Of a DNA stretch of 64,000 nt, positions 45,801-53,790 are shown piece by piece. The notes beneath the pieces are model-generated. The model saw nothing but the letters and a program-made list of their open reading frames with translations, had not been told where the DNA came from and searched no databases. Numbering within the stretch: the stretch's first letter is position 1; each line of letters starts with the position of its first letter. The DNA lies in NCBI RefSeq assembly GCF_000423405.1, contig NZ_AUHX01000004.1:62001-126000 (forward strand), in the 5' to 3' direction. The position numbers and the translations under genes were made by a program. This DNA is from Mesonia mobilis DSM 19841. GTDB lineage: Bacteria > Bacteroidota > Bacteroidia > Flavobacteriales > Flavobacteriaceae.

Positions 45801-46479
45801 AGAAAGAGCAAATAAAGATTTAGAACAATTTGTTTCTATCTGTTCTCACGATTTACAAGAACCTTTGGCCACGATTAAATTTGGTAGTGATGTTCTAGGT
45901 AAACTCTATGCAGATAATTTAGATGAAAAAGGGAAAAACTATATTTCTTACATCGATGAAGCATCAGACCGATTATCAAATCAAATTAAAGCTCTATTAG
46001 AACATTCTAGAATTGGTAGAAATACTAAAAAATCGACAGTCGATACCAAAGAATTAGCAGAAGTAGTTAAATACGATCTTGGTAAGAGAATTAAAGATAC
46101 AAATGCCACGGTGAATATTGGTAATTTACCAAAAGTAAAGGCCTACAAAATAGAATTAAGACTTTTATTTCAAAACCTTCTAAGCAATGCTTTAAAATAC
46201 ATCGATAAAGATCGTAAACCCGAAATTAGAATTTCTTCGTTTAAAGAAGGTAATTATTGGGTTTTCTCTGTGATGGATAATGGTATCGGTATTTCTGAAG
46301 AAGATCAAAAAAATATTTTTACTATTTTTAGTAGAGTAAGAACTAAAGAAAAATATGAAGGTACTGGAGTTGGTTTAGCACACGTCGAAAAAATTGTTCA
46401 GCTACACGAAGGAACAATTTGGGTAGATTCACAAAAAGGTGTAGGAAGTACTTTTTATTTCAAAATCAAAGCAAATTAA
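42841..46479 (+). CDS. CheB-CheR-PAS-histidine kinase hybrid
   Basis: 1212 residues. Domains in order: CheB methylesterase (about 20-200) with triad Ser28-His55-Asp147; CheR N- and C-terminal methyltransferase domains (about 215-480) with the AdoMet motif VWDVACSTGEEAYSLAM and CRNLLIYF; a PAS-like region (about 525-640); a coiled coil of NEELQ-type heptads (about 655-720); a PAS domain (about 735-850); a second PAS (about 860-980); HisKA with SICSHDLQEPLATI; HATPase_c with NLLSNALKYI, DNGIGIS and GTGVGLAHV. No receiver domain. Such fusions occur in non-chemotactic bacteria; their methylation substrate is unknown. The stop overlaps the phytochrome start by one base (TAATG). Confidence 0.9.
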   Translation: MTKTQEHKTIQTNKKKNLQSRLIAVGASAGGLEALKAFFSNLPDNDQNSYIVIQHLSPDYKSMMGELLAKTAKLPIEQITDNSEVEPSKIYLIPPVNNLTIEDGILHLSEKPKNQKLNLPIDLFLDSLADYKKDRAIAVILSGTGSDGTRGVKAIKEADGMVMVQDPEQAKFDGMPKSAINSGMVDYILPAEEMGSEINRFIEASEAIQLNGELENYDEQVLTKILDYINENTGLDFSEYKFSTLARRVARRVNVCKCETFKEYYRLLQTNPDEVSILFKEFLIGVTKFFRDPRVWEILSDDLIPEIIERKDDGETLKVWDVACSTGEEAYSLAMYINEELRKQNKDLKVKIFATDIAKQHLEIGGNGVYSESTIADIDTELVKKYFIKHSDGYQVVEKIRRMVIFSQHNIIKNPPFSNMDMILCRNLLIYFQQSIQHKTLNVLHYALKENGFLILGTSETVNSHREHFDEISRKWKIYRNVSPRRRLNNDSLKPRKNYNRPENKRQTKFDRRETALKRKFTSELSEAILEQFGGASVFIDEQFNILEAIGEFRKYANLPVKGFTTNLNKMLDEGLQHILQATLKKAKKENRKILYKSATFKDNDQEKALDLIVKPFRQNNLDNEINFVVTFIEKEVKLDNIAVSEKITVDSRSQEYINELEDELKKTKEELHTSLEEIETSNEELQAANEELLASNEELQSTNEELQSVNEEINTVNAENIQKMDDLAELNADMNNLLESTEIGVIFLDEDLRIRKFTPAIQKHFSLLNSDVGRPIDNFVTNFGKNKGRGLVSRCKKSIETGKTLERNITSKEGRHYLRRISPFVNSEDKIDGVVITFVDIESLQRAKEKLVASEKRYKSFYEEDPVMHFSVNPNTSEIVQCNEEAIYRLGYDTKEEVVGKPIFELYDDETKLKAVQLNKVFKEDGELKNIEMEMLTKEGDKIPIILYSNIEYNEKGDAINNRFTCVDISEVKNAQEKLKEQKADLERANKDLEQFVSICSHDLQEPLATIKFGSDVLGKLYADNLDEKGKNYISYIDEASDRLSNQIKALLEHSRIGRNTKKSTVDTKELAEVVKYDLGKRIKDTNATVNIGNLPKVKAYKIELRLLFQNLLSNALKYIDKDRKPEIRISSFKEGNYWVFSVMDNGIGISEEDQKNIFTIFSRVRTKEKYEGTGVGLAHVEKIVQLHEGTIWVDSQKGVGSTFYFKIKAN

Positions 46480-48701
46480 TGAACATCACACCCACACCTC
46501 AACAACAAAATGTTGATATAACCAATTGTGATCGTGAGCCTATACATATTATAGAACAATCGCAACAACACGGAGTAATTTTAACGGTAAACTACCAAGA
46601 AAACAAAATACTTCAAGCGAGTAGTAACGCTATAAATTTGTTAGGTTTTTCGCCACAAGAATTAGTGGGTAATCCTTTAGAAAAATTATTTTCTGAAGAA
46701 GAGGTTCGTACACTTTTCTCTAAAATTGAAGCAAAACAAAATTTATATCCGAGAGAAGTAAGTTTTAAAAATCAGCAATATTTAGCAATTCCTCATCTTA
46801 CAGAAGATGAAAAACTTGTTATCGATATTGAGCCTTTTGGTGAAACCTTGAGCCCAATTTTATTTCAAGAAGAATTAACTAAGATTCTAAAAGAAATAAA
46901 AGATACAGATCCTGTAAAAGTTATGTGTCATCAAGCCGTTTCGCTCATTAAAGATCTGTACGGTTACGATCGCGTTATGATGTATCATTTTGATGAAGAA
47001 TGGAACGGTGAAGTGATTGCTGAAGTAAAAGAAGAAAACCTAGAAAGTTGGTTAGGTCTTCACTACCCGGCGACTGATATTCCTAAACCGGCAAGACAAA
47101 TATTCTTAAAACAAGGTGTTAGAATGATTAGCGATGTTAATTATCAACCTGCACCCTTGTTTCCGGAGTTAAAAGAAAAAATAAACCTTTCAAAAAGTGA
47201 ATTACGTGGCGTCTCTCCTATTCATATTGAATATTTAAAAAATATGAACGTGGGAGCTTCGCTTACAGTTGCTGTAATTTTAAACGGTGATCTTTGGGGA
47301 TTAATAGCTTGTCATCACTATCAGCCTAAATTCATCAATTACCACCAAAGACAATCTTGTAAGTTTTTAGCGCAAGTATTTTCTAATAAATTAGCGTTAA
47401 AAGAAAGTAATACGTTTTTAGAGAACATCAATTCATCAGAAAAAATAAGAAAACAACTTCTTATTCAAATGAATTCGATTTCTAATTTCACACAAGCCCT
47501 AACAAAGTTTTCACCTAAATTTACAGATCTTATCAACTGTAGCGGCGGGGCGTTATTCAATGAAAATGAAATCACTTTAGTAGGTAAAACTCCTACTGAA
47601 AAGCAGGTAAAAAAAATCATTAACAAGGTAATTAAAAAACAATCGGGTAGTGTTTTTCAAACTAAGCAAATTAGTCGCTATTACGAAAAAGCACAAAATT
47701 TCACAGCTACTGCTTCTGGAGTTTTAAGCATTAAAATTAGTAACGAAGAAACCTATTTACTTTGGTTTAGACCAGAAGCATCTACCACTGTAGATTGGGG
47801 TGGTAATCCAGAAAAACAAGGTTATGTAAAAGACGGCGTGCAATTTTTACATCCTAGGAAATCGTTTGAGCGATGGACGCAGAAAGTTTCCGGAATCGCC
47901 AATGCTTGGGAAAGCTACGATATAGAAGCTGCAAGCAACTTACAAGACACCATTACTCACGTATTGGTTAGAAAACAAAAAGACGAGATTAAAAATCTTA
48001 ACGATAGTTTAGTTGAAGTAAATAAAGAGTTAGAAACCTTTAGTTACAGTGTGTCTCACGATCTAAGAGCGCCTTTAAGAGGTATCGACGGTTATTCTAG
48101 AATACTTATTAATAACTATTTAGATAAATTAGACGACTACGGGAAAAATGCACTAAAAACCATTCTTTCTTCTGCAGAAGAAATGGATTTACTTATCGAA
48201 GATATTTTAACCTATGCTAAAGTTGGGCAAAACAACCTTAACTTAACTACTTTCTCTACAAAAAAGCTTGTAGAAGGAATTATATCTTCTCAAAACATAG
48301 AAACAGAATATCCGTTTACTTCTATTCAGGTTGATGAAAATTTACCAGAAATTACTGCCGATAAACGCATGATCTCTCAGGTTTTTGGCAATTTAATATC
48401 TAATGCAGTTAAATATTCATCTAAAACAAAAGAACCTAAAGTTTCTATCGGTTTTCACACAGAACGCAATAAGCATATTTATTTTGTTAAAGATAATGGT
48501 GTAGGCTTCGACCCTAGTTTCAAAAACAAAATTTTCGATGTATTTTCGCGTGCTAACTCTAGCAAAGATTTTAAAGGATCTGGCATAGGGCTTGCAACTG
48601 TAAAAAAAGTAATAGACAAACACGAAGGAGAAATTTGGGCTACTTCCCAAATTAATGAAGGTGCGCAGTTCTATTTTTATATTGATGTTAGCGAAAAATA
48701 A
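46479..48701 (+). CDS. bphP: Bacteriophytochrome histidine kinase
   Basis: 740 residues from Met at 46479; a Met at 46419 lies inside the upstream gene and would add 20 charged residues. Order: N-terminal extension with biliverdin-attaching Cys17 (NCDREPIHI), PAS (about 18-120), GAF (about 135-310) with the bacteriophytochrome motifs PATDIPKPAR, GVSPIHIEYLKNM and LWGLIACHHY, PHY (about 320-500) with WFRPE and the tongue motif PRKSF, then HisKA (VSHDLRAPLRGI) and HATPase_c (NLISNAVKYS, DNGVGFD, GSGIGLATV). All chromophore-binding landmarks are present, so it should be photochromic in red/far-red light. Output kinase to the RR at 48723 is likely. Confidence 0.94.
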   Translation: MNITPTPQQQNVDITNCDREPIHIIEQSQQHGVILTVNYQENKILQASSNAINLLGFSPQELVGNPLEKLFSEEEVRTLFSKIEAKQNLYPREVSFKNQQYLAIPHLTEDEKLVIDIEPFGETLSPILFQEELTKILKEIKDTDPVKVMCHQAVSLIKDLYGYDRVMMYHFDEEWNGEVIAEVKEENLESWLGLHYPATDIPKPARQIFLKQGVRMISDVNYQPAPLFPELKEKINLSKSELRGVSPIHIEYLKNMNVGASLTVAVILNGDLWGLIACHHYQPKFINYHQRQSCKFLAQVFSNKLALKESNTFLENINSSEKIRKQLLIQMNSISNFTQALTKFSPKFTDLINCSGGALFNENEITLVGKTPTEKQVKKIINKVIKKQSGSVFQTKQISRYYEKAQNFTATASGVLSIKISNEETYLLWFRPEASTTVDWGGNPEKQGYVKDGVQFLHPRKSFERWTQKVSGIANAWESYDIEAASNLQDTITHVLVRKQKDEIKNLNDSLVEVNKELETFSYSVSHDLRAPLRGIDGYSRILINNYLDKLDDYGKNALKTILSSAEEMDLLIEDILTYAKVGQNNLNLTTFSTKKLVEGIISSQNIETEYPFTSIQVDENLPEITADKRMISQVFGNLISNAVKYSSKTKEPKVSIGFHTERNKHIYFVKDNGVGFDPSFKNKIFDVFSRANSSKDFKGSGIGLATVKKVIDKHEGEIWATSQINEGAQFYFYIDVSEK

Positions 48702-48722
48702 TTTTGCGACTAAAGAAAAGCT

Positions 48723-49286
48723 ATGATTACAACCAAACTTAGAATATTATTAATCGAAGATTATAAAACCGATGCCGAGCTAATTGAAATTCAGATCAAA
48801 AGCTTTGTAGAGAATTTTGAAATTAAAATCGTCGATAATCTTCCTGATTTTACCAGAGAATTACAAAGCTTCGTGCCCGATGTAATTCTATCTGATTACA
48901 ATTTACCTACCTGTACAGGTTTAGATATCTTAGAGGAAGCTAAGGCTCACGATCCTAATATTCCTTTTATATTTATTACAGGAACTATCGATGATGATGA
49001 GATGGCCGCAAACACCATACTTTCTGGAGCTTCTGGTTTCATCTTAAAAAAACACATGAATAATCTTGCTGAAAAATTAGAGCCGCTCTTCAAACAAGTT
49101 GTTTTTAATATGATCACGCAAGATGAACTAAGAGAAAAAATAAGAAAAAATAAAATCGCTGTTAATCAAATTTATAATTACCTAGATAAAATTGATGTCG
49201 ATACCGAAGAACAGAAAATTAACATCAATAAAATTAGAGAAAACATCGATTTAATTAAGCTTCAAGAAGGAGAGAAAGAAAAATAA
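48723..49286 (+). CDS. Response regulator with C-terminal helical extension
   Basis: 187 residues. Receiver domain (about 6-128) with acidic pair Glu12-Asp13, phospho-acceptor Asp58 (ILSDYNLP), Thr in FIFITGT and the switch Lys in FILKKHM. The last 60 residues are a charged helix-rich tail without DNA-binding, GGDEF or other output domain. The product is thus a phytochrome-linked signalling relay like Rcp1 or CheY, or acts through the tail. Gaps are 21 bp upstream and 0 bp to bphO. TAATTTTG (48699-48706) could be a weak internal -7 box. Confidence 0.88.
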   Translation: MITTKLRILLIEDYKTDAELIEIQIKSFVENFEIKIVDNLPDFTRELQSFVPDVILSDYNLPTCTGLDILEEAKAHDPNIPFIFITGTIDDDEMAANTILSGASGFILKKHMNNLAEKLEPLFKQVVFNMITQDELREKIRKNKIAVNQIYNYLDKIDVDTEEQKININKIRENIDLIKLQEGEKEK

Positions 49287-49832
49287 ATGCTAGAAAAATT
49301 AAGAGCGGCAACCCAAGAGTTACACGAAAAAATTGAAGGTGAGAATACGGCAGATTTAATAATGAAGCACAGTATTTCTGTTGAACAATACAAGAAACTG
49401 TTACTTCAAAATTATGTAGCTTATAAAATCACTGAAGATAAAATTGAAGCTCAACTTCCTGATTATACTTCAGACAAAACAGAAAATTTAGCGAAAGATC
49501 TAGCTGAATTAAATGTAGATCTTAGCATTTCTGAAAACTACCAACACGATTTCACTATCAATACCGATGCTGAAGCTTTAGGCGCTTGGTATGTGGTTGA
49601 AGGTTCTTCTCTGGGCGGAATGATGATCTCTAAGAACATTAAAGAATGTGAGCAACTTTCTAGTATTGAAGAGCATCATTTCTTCAACGGAAAACGTCAA
49701 AGCGTAGATAGTTGGAGAAAATTTACCAAAGACTTAAAAAAGAAAGATTTCTCTGCGGAAGAACAAACGCAAGCGATCGAAAAAGCTAAAGAAACCTTTC
49801 AGTTTTTCGGTAAAGTTTTTCGGGAGATTTAA
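49287..49832 (+). CDS. bphO: Biliverdin-producing heme oxygenase
   Basis: 181 residues. The proximal heme ligand His13 is in LRAATQELHEKIE; the distal helix is in LGAWYVVEGSSLGGMMIS, with conserved glycines that allow heme and oxygen to sit between helices. Length and position downstream of a phytochrome match BphO. It cleaves heme to biliverdin, iron and CO, supplying the chromophore for the upstream receptor. The start codon follows the RR stop without spacer. It overlaps the convergent SDR gene by 4 bp. Confidence 0.93.
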   Translation: MLEKLRAATQELHEKIEGENTADLIMKHSISVEQYKKLLLQNYVAYKITEDKIEAQLPDYTSDKTENLAKDLAELNVDLSISENYQHDFTINTDAEALGAWYVVEGSSLGGMMISKNIKECEQLSSIEEHHFFNGKRQSVDSWRKFTKDLKKKDFSAEEQTQAIEKAKETFQFFGKVFREI

Positions 49833-50635
49833 ACGCCACTAAACGCGCCAAAACCACCATCGATCGGTACGACAATACCGGTAACAAAAGAAGCTTCATC
49901 GCTGGCTAACCAATTGGCAGCGCCTTGCAATTCTTCTGGTTTACCAAAACGAGCCATTGGTGTTTGGGTGACTATTGTATTTCCTCTCGCGGTTAAACTT
50001 CCGTCTTTATTTAATAATAGATCACGATTCTGTTCTCCTATAAAAAATCCTGGAGCAATAGCATTTACGCGAATGCCATCCCCATATTTCTGATTCATTT
50101 CTACGGCTAACCACTTGGTAAAATTATCTACCGCAGCTTTTGTTGCTGCATAGCCTAACACACGCGTTAAGGCTCGTTGAGCAGCCATCGAAGAGATATT
50201 AATAATACTTCCTTTTTTCTGCTCGACCATTTCTTTAGCAAAAACTAACGTAGGTAATAAAGTTCCTTTAAAATTTAAATGATTTACCTTATCAAAGTCT
50301 TCTATATTTAGATCGAAAATCGATTGCTCCGGAGTAATTACGGCTCCATTTACATTTCCTCCCGCAGCATTTACCAAAATATCTACCTTTCCATAATTTT
50401 GGAGAACACTTTTCTTGCAAGCTTCCAGCTTTTCTCGATTTAATACATCGGCTACCAAAGCAAATGCATCTCCGCCATCAGCTTTTATTTCTTCAACTTT
50501 TTGATTTACGGTAGCTTCGGTTCTTCCCATAATGCCCACCTTCGCTCCTTCCGCAGCAAAACCTTTAGCAATTGCTCCTCCTAAAACTCCATTTCCTCCG
50601 GTTACTACCGCTATCTTGTCTTGTAATCTTTTCAT
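49829..50635 (-). CDS. SDR-family D-mannonate oxidoreductase-like protein (UxuB type)
   Basis: 268 residues, classical SDR: cofactor motif VVTGGNGVLGGAIA (TGxxxGxG type), NAAG at residues about 90, catalytic Ser-Tyr-Lys in INISSMAAQRALTRVLGYAATKAA. The segment GFFIGEQNRDLLLNKDGSLTARGNTIVTQTPMARFG is characteristic of the D-mannonate oxidoreductase SDR group (fructuronate to mannonate) in hexuronate catabolism. It follows the GH28 remnant by 52 bp on the same strand, consistent with a former pectin/uronate operon. Reads intact. Confidence 0.82.
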   Translation of the reverse strand: MKRLQDKIAVVTGGNGVLGGAIAKGFAAEGAKVGIMGRTEATVNQKVEEIKADGGDAFALVADVLNREKLEACKKSVLQNYGKVDILVNAAGGNVNGAVITPEQSIFDLNIEDFDKVNHLNFKGTLLPTLVFAKEMVEQKKGSIINISSMAAQRALTRVLGYAATKAAVDNFTKWLAVEMNQKYGDGIRVNAIAPGFFIGEQNRDLLLNKDGSLTARGNTIVTQTPMARFGKPEELQGAANWLASDEASFVTGIVVPIDGGFGAFSGV

Positions 50636-50687
50636 CTAAACATTTTAAGTGCTGAAATTAGAAATAATCCAACAATTGTCGTTTATT

Positions 50688-51533
50688 CTAATTACTTTTT
50701 TCACCAACATCCTTCCCGGCGGCAGTTGGCACTCCCGCTTCTTTATCAATAATCAGGTTATCGACAACCACATTTTTAGTGTTGGTAATCGAGGTTCCGT
50801 TTTTTGCTTTCTTTATTTTTATATTTTGAAGCTGAACATTCTCGACCTTGCTATCTTCAAAACCTTGAATCACTACGGCTGTTCCTGTGGCTTCTTCACA
50901 CTTAATATTATTGATGTAAATATCAGAGATTTTTGAATTATGCCCCTCGCCTTCGCCGTGATAGAACGAAGTGATGTAAAAAAGATCTTCGGTTTTATCG
51001 AATTTCAGGTTATCGATGTAAATATCTTTGATATAACCACCACGATCGGGATTGGTTTTAAAGTAAATTCCGCGTTTTAGGTAGCCGTGCGCTTTGCAAT
51101 TCTGTACAAATACGTTTCGCACGCCCGCGCTCATTTCACTCCCAATTACAAAAGCGTGTAAACCTTTCAGCAAACAATTACGCATTACAATATTTTCTGA
51201 AGGTGTCGCTGCATTTGCTCTTCCTTCATCATCTCTGCCGGCTTTTATAGCTACATTGTCATCGCCATTATCGAAAGTAACGTCTTCGATTAAAACATCG
51301 CTCGTATATTCTAAATCGATGCCGTCATTATTGCTGTTGTGCGAATCGTATGATAAGCCGCGCAAAGTGGCGCTTTTACACTTCAATAAATGAACACACC
51401 AAAACGGCGCATTTTCAATTCTTATATCTTCAATTAAAATGTTTTCTGAATTCACCAATTGTAATAATTGCGGACGCAAATAACTGCCTTCTCCAAATTG
51501 TCGATCTTGAAGCGGAGTTGAATTATGATTCAT
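50688..51533 (-). pseudogene. GH28 polygalacturonase lacking its N-terminal part
   Basis: 281 codons covering the C-terminal two thirds of a GH28 right-handed beta-helix: RQFGEGSYLRPQLLQ, NNDGIDLEY, FDNGDDNVAIKAGRD, LHAFVIGSEMSAG and KRGIYFKTNPDRGG, which are the four GH28 active-site regions (Asp in NNDG, Asp-Asp in GDD, the IGSE block, and the substrate Arg/Lys in KRGIYFK). GH28 enzymes normally have a signal peptide and about 170-200 further residues before this point; here they are absent and the upstream bases belong to a different gene (51538-51672). No export signal, so probably inactive. Confidence 0.75.
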
Positions 51534-51537
51534 TTCT

Positions 51538-51672
51538 CTACTTTTTTGCTTTTACAGAGTTTCTGCGCATCACGCATACTAATTCTGAATATTCACATTT
51601 TTGAAATGCAGGTCCGCTTTTTACTTCAGCAACATCGCCACAACCTATAATTCCCCAAGAGATTTTTTGCAT
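51538..51672 (-). pseudogene. First 44 codons of a Gfo/Idh/MocA-family oxidoreductase
   Basis: Reads MQKISWGIIGCGDVAEVKSG then PAFQKCEYSELVCVMRRNSV and KAKK, then stop TAG. GIIGCGDVAEVKSGP is the NAD(P)-binding Rossmann signature of Gfo/Idh/MocA sugar oxidoreductases, which are normally 330-400 residues. The coding sequence ends exactly where the GH28 coding begins (51533-51540), so a deletion joined the two. The start codon directly follows the stop of the upstream CarboxypepD gene. Confidence 0.7.
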
Positions 51673-52404
51673 CTAATAATAGCGTTTATTTTCTTTATTG
51701 CGGAAGAGATTTAAAAACCGTTGGAAGATGTTGGGTTTGCTTACAATTATTTCGCCTATAAAAGTAGAATCTTCAACCATCATCACATCAATTTTTTGCA
51801 ATCGGTTTTCATCAATTAAATCCAATTTTAAAATATAATGTTCATAACCTACATAAGAAAAAATAATAGTTTCTTCATTTTCAAAATTCTCTTCTGAAAT
51901 TTTGAGTAAAAAACTACCATCAAAGTCTGTTTGAGTTCCGTGAGCTGTATTTTGTTGAATTACATTCACACCGGGAAGTGGCACATCTTCTTCATCGGTT
52001 ACAGTTCCTTTTATGATTATCGAATCTTTTTGATGACTTGACTGAGTTATTTCCTCCTGAAGCTGAAAATCTTTTTGAGTTTGAACTTTTGCTTGATTAT
52101 TTTTCTTTTCTTGTGCTAAACCTGGTTGAGCCACAGCAATTATTGACCCTAAGCCTAAAGCAATTCCTAATCTGGAAAGTGAGTTTTGAGTAGACGAAAT
52201 ATATTCTTGCTCCAACTGTGTTGATATAAATCGACCGCAAAGTTGTTTTGCATTTTTTGTTTTTCGGGCAATTTCTGAGGCAGATAGTTTGGTAAAATCA
52301 ATCACCTCTTTTTGGCAGCTCGCACAAAACTTCCCTTTTTGGGTTGGCGACATTTGCTGCCAGTCTTCATGGCAAGGTTCCGGGATGTTGAGTTTGAATT
52401 TCAA
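51673..52404 (-). CDS. CarboxypepD_reg-like domain protein with N-terminal CxxC region
   Basis: 243 residues. N-terminal block MKFKLNIPEPCHEDW followed by KGKFCASCQKEVIDFTKLS is a flavobacterial zinc-ribbon-like motif (CxxC) found in proteins with a membrane-passing middle; one TM at about 78-100 (LGIALGLGSIIAVAQPG) followed by AQ. The C-terminal carboxypeptidase-regulatory-like domain is GTVTDEEDVPLPGVNVIQQ-NTAHGTQTDFDGSFLL. This suggests the protein may take part in envelope signalling or assembly. Specific role not known. Confidence 0.75.
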   Translation of the reverse strand: MKFKLNIPEPCHEDWQQMSPTQKGKFCASCQKEVIDFTKLSASEIARKTKNAKQLCGRFISTQLEQEYISSTQNSLSRLGIALGLGSIIAVAQPGLAQEKKNNQAKVQTQKDFQLQEEITQSSHQKDSIIIKGTVTDEEDVPLPGVNVIQQNTAHGTQTDFDGSFLLKISEENFENEETIIFSYVGYEHYILKLDLIDENRLQKIDVMMVEDSTFIGEIIVSKPNIFQRFLNLFRNKENKRYY

Positions 52405-52445
52405 AAGTTTAGCATTAAATCACGTTTAAATATAAGTAGATTTTT

Positions 52446-53066
52446 CTAATTAGGGAGTTCTATTTCAGAAACTTCCGCAGCTAAATTTCCTTCAAGCTTC
52501 ACTAAAACCACAACAGCATCTTCTTTAAAATACAAATTCTGAATCTTAAAATCATTAATCGTTCCAAACAACTGAACGCCTTTTTTCACTTCGATGATAT
52601 TTTCGAGCTTTTGATTAATTTGTTGTAAAAACTCGGAGATTTTGGGAGTGAGAAAAAGTTTAGAGTTGCCGGAGAGTTTTTTCTTCATCAGCAACGTCAT
52701 CATTGCTTTTAAAAGCCGATTGGTAAACCAGGCTTTTTGTTCACCTTCCACCTGATAATCCTTGATGATGATTTCTTGCTGTTCTTCGTCGAAATCAAAC
52801 TTCAACTGAAAACTAAAACTTATTGTTTTATTTTTAAACAACACCGTTTTCATTAATACTTGTTGCCTAATGCAAACGTCAAAACCGGGTTTACCGTTGC
52901 TAAGGTTTATCGCTAAAATTTCTCCGTATTGTTGTCCTTTTGCCTCTTCTTTCTGTATTTGATAACCTACCAGTTTTTCTTTTAAAACTTTTTCTAATGC
53001 CGTCAAGGTTATTTTGACGGGAATTTGAATACTTACCCCGCTTATTTCTTTTTCATTTTTTTGCAT
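52446..53066 (-). CDS. DUF4403-like lipid-binding-fold protein (tentative)
   Basis: 206 residues without signal peptide or TM. The IQIPVKITLTALEKVLKEKL start and the alternating strand pattern with a central KDYQVEGEQKAW segment resemble one half of the DUF4403 family of beta-barrel lipid-binding-like proteins, which are usually twice as long. The call is weak. The gene is separated from the CarboxypepD gene by 41 bp on the same strand. Confidence 0.5.
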   Translation of the reverse strand: MQKNEKEISGVSIQIPVKITLTALEKVLKEKLVGYQIQKEEAKGQQYGEILAINLSNGKPGFDVCIRQQVLMKTVLFKNKTISFSFQLKFDFDEEQQEIIIKDYQVEGEQKAWFTNRLLKAMMTLLMKKKLSGNSKLFLTPKISEFLQQINQKLENIIEVKKGVQLFGTINDFKIQNLYFKEDAVVVLVKLEGNLAAEVSEIELPN

Positions 53067-53188
53067 TTACATAAGTTACTTAAAATAAAAATCCCTTCAA
53101 AAAATGGATTCATTTTTTAATTTAACTTTATAGTTCATAAGATGAGATTTGTATATTTCAACTTATTAAACTGAATATATTTACTCAT

Positions 53189-53683
53189 TTATTTTAAACG
53201 GAAGCTTTTTAAGACCGTATTCATTTCTTCATAAATTTCCGGATAAATACTTTCTTGAGATGCAAAAGTCAAGATGTAAACACGATCTCCATTCTTGTAA
53301 TAGTCTTGTATATATCGGCGCATCCCTTCATCAAAAATTATTTTAAATTCTAATCGATACCCGTTAGAATTTCCAAAATCAATTTCTTTAAAATCAGTGA
53401 TCACGCCGACTCGATTTACTTCTTTTTTAAGTTTTTGAGCAGCTTGTTTTAAACTCATATCAGGATAATCACGAGTTACCAAATTAATGCTTTCTATATA
53501 ATTACGGTTTTCGCCGGGATTTTTAGGGGTTAGTTTAAAAAGGGTATTATTTTCACCGCTTTCCTCTCTTTTCAAAGATTCAGGATAACTAATTGAAAAA
53601 TTTTCATTCTCTATGGTTTTTAAATCACTGTTATTACAGCTAACACATAGAATAATAAATAGGATTAAGAAGGGGTATTTCAT
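53189..53683 (-). CDS. Small lipoprotein of PsbP/DcrB-like fold (tentative)
   Basis: 164 residues from Met at 53683 (MKYPFLILFIILCVSC, SPII lipobox); Met at 53707 would add eight residues. The mature part has a PsbP/DcrB-like sequence pattern: FSISYPESLKREES, ESINLVTRDYPDMSLKQAAQKLKKEV, GYRLEFKIIFDEGMRRYIQDYYKNGDRVYILTFAS, ending YEEMNTVLKSFRL. Such proteins are small envelope lipoproteins of unknown role. It ends without a clear terminator; the hairpin at 53754 belongs to the next gene. Confidence 0.65.
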   Translation of the reverse strand: MKYPFLILFIILCVSCNNSDLKTIENENFSISYPESLKREESGENNTLFKLTPKNPGENRNYIESINLVTRDYPDMSLKQAAQKLKKEVNRVGVITDFKEIDFGNSNGYRLEFKIIFDEGMRRYIQDYYKNGDRVYILTFASQESIYPEIYEEMNTVLKSFRLK

Positions 53684-53753
53684 TATAATGAATGGATTAT
53701 TATCCAAAGCTAAAGAATACTTCCAGATTTCATTAAATCTTAATACTTCTAAT

Positions 53754-53786
53754 AAAAAAGCCTTTCAAAATTTGAAGGGCTTTTTT
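53754..53786 (-). terminator. Intrinsic terminator of the MFS transporter gene
   Basis: AAAAAAGCCTTTCAAA paired (one G-T mismatch) with TTTGAAGGGCTTTTTT at 53771-53786; A/T runs on both sides. It lies 5 bp after the transporter stop on the minus strand. Confidence 0.8.
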
Positions 53787-53790
53787 ATAT

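Noticed and set aside
46419-46478. An upstream start for the bacteriophytochrome.
   Set aside because: It would lie inside the CheB-CheR kinase gene and add 20 basic residues; the TAATG junction at 46479 is the usual coupled start.
50649-50936. A plus-strand 95-codon frame over the end of the GH28 remnant.
   Set aside because: No known motif, and the minus strand carries clear GH28 motifs over the same bases.
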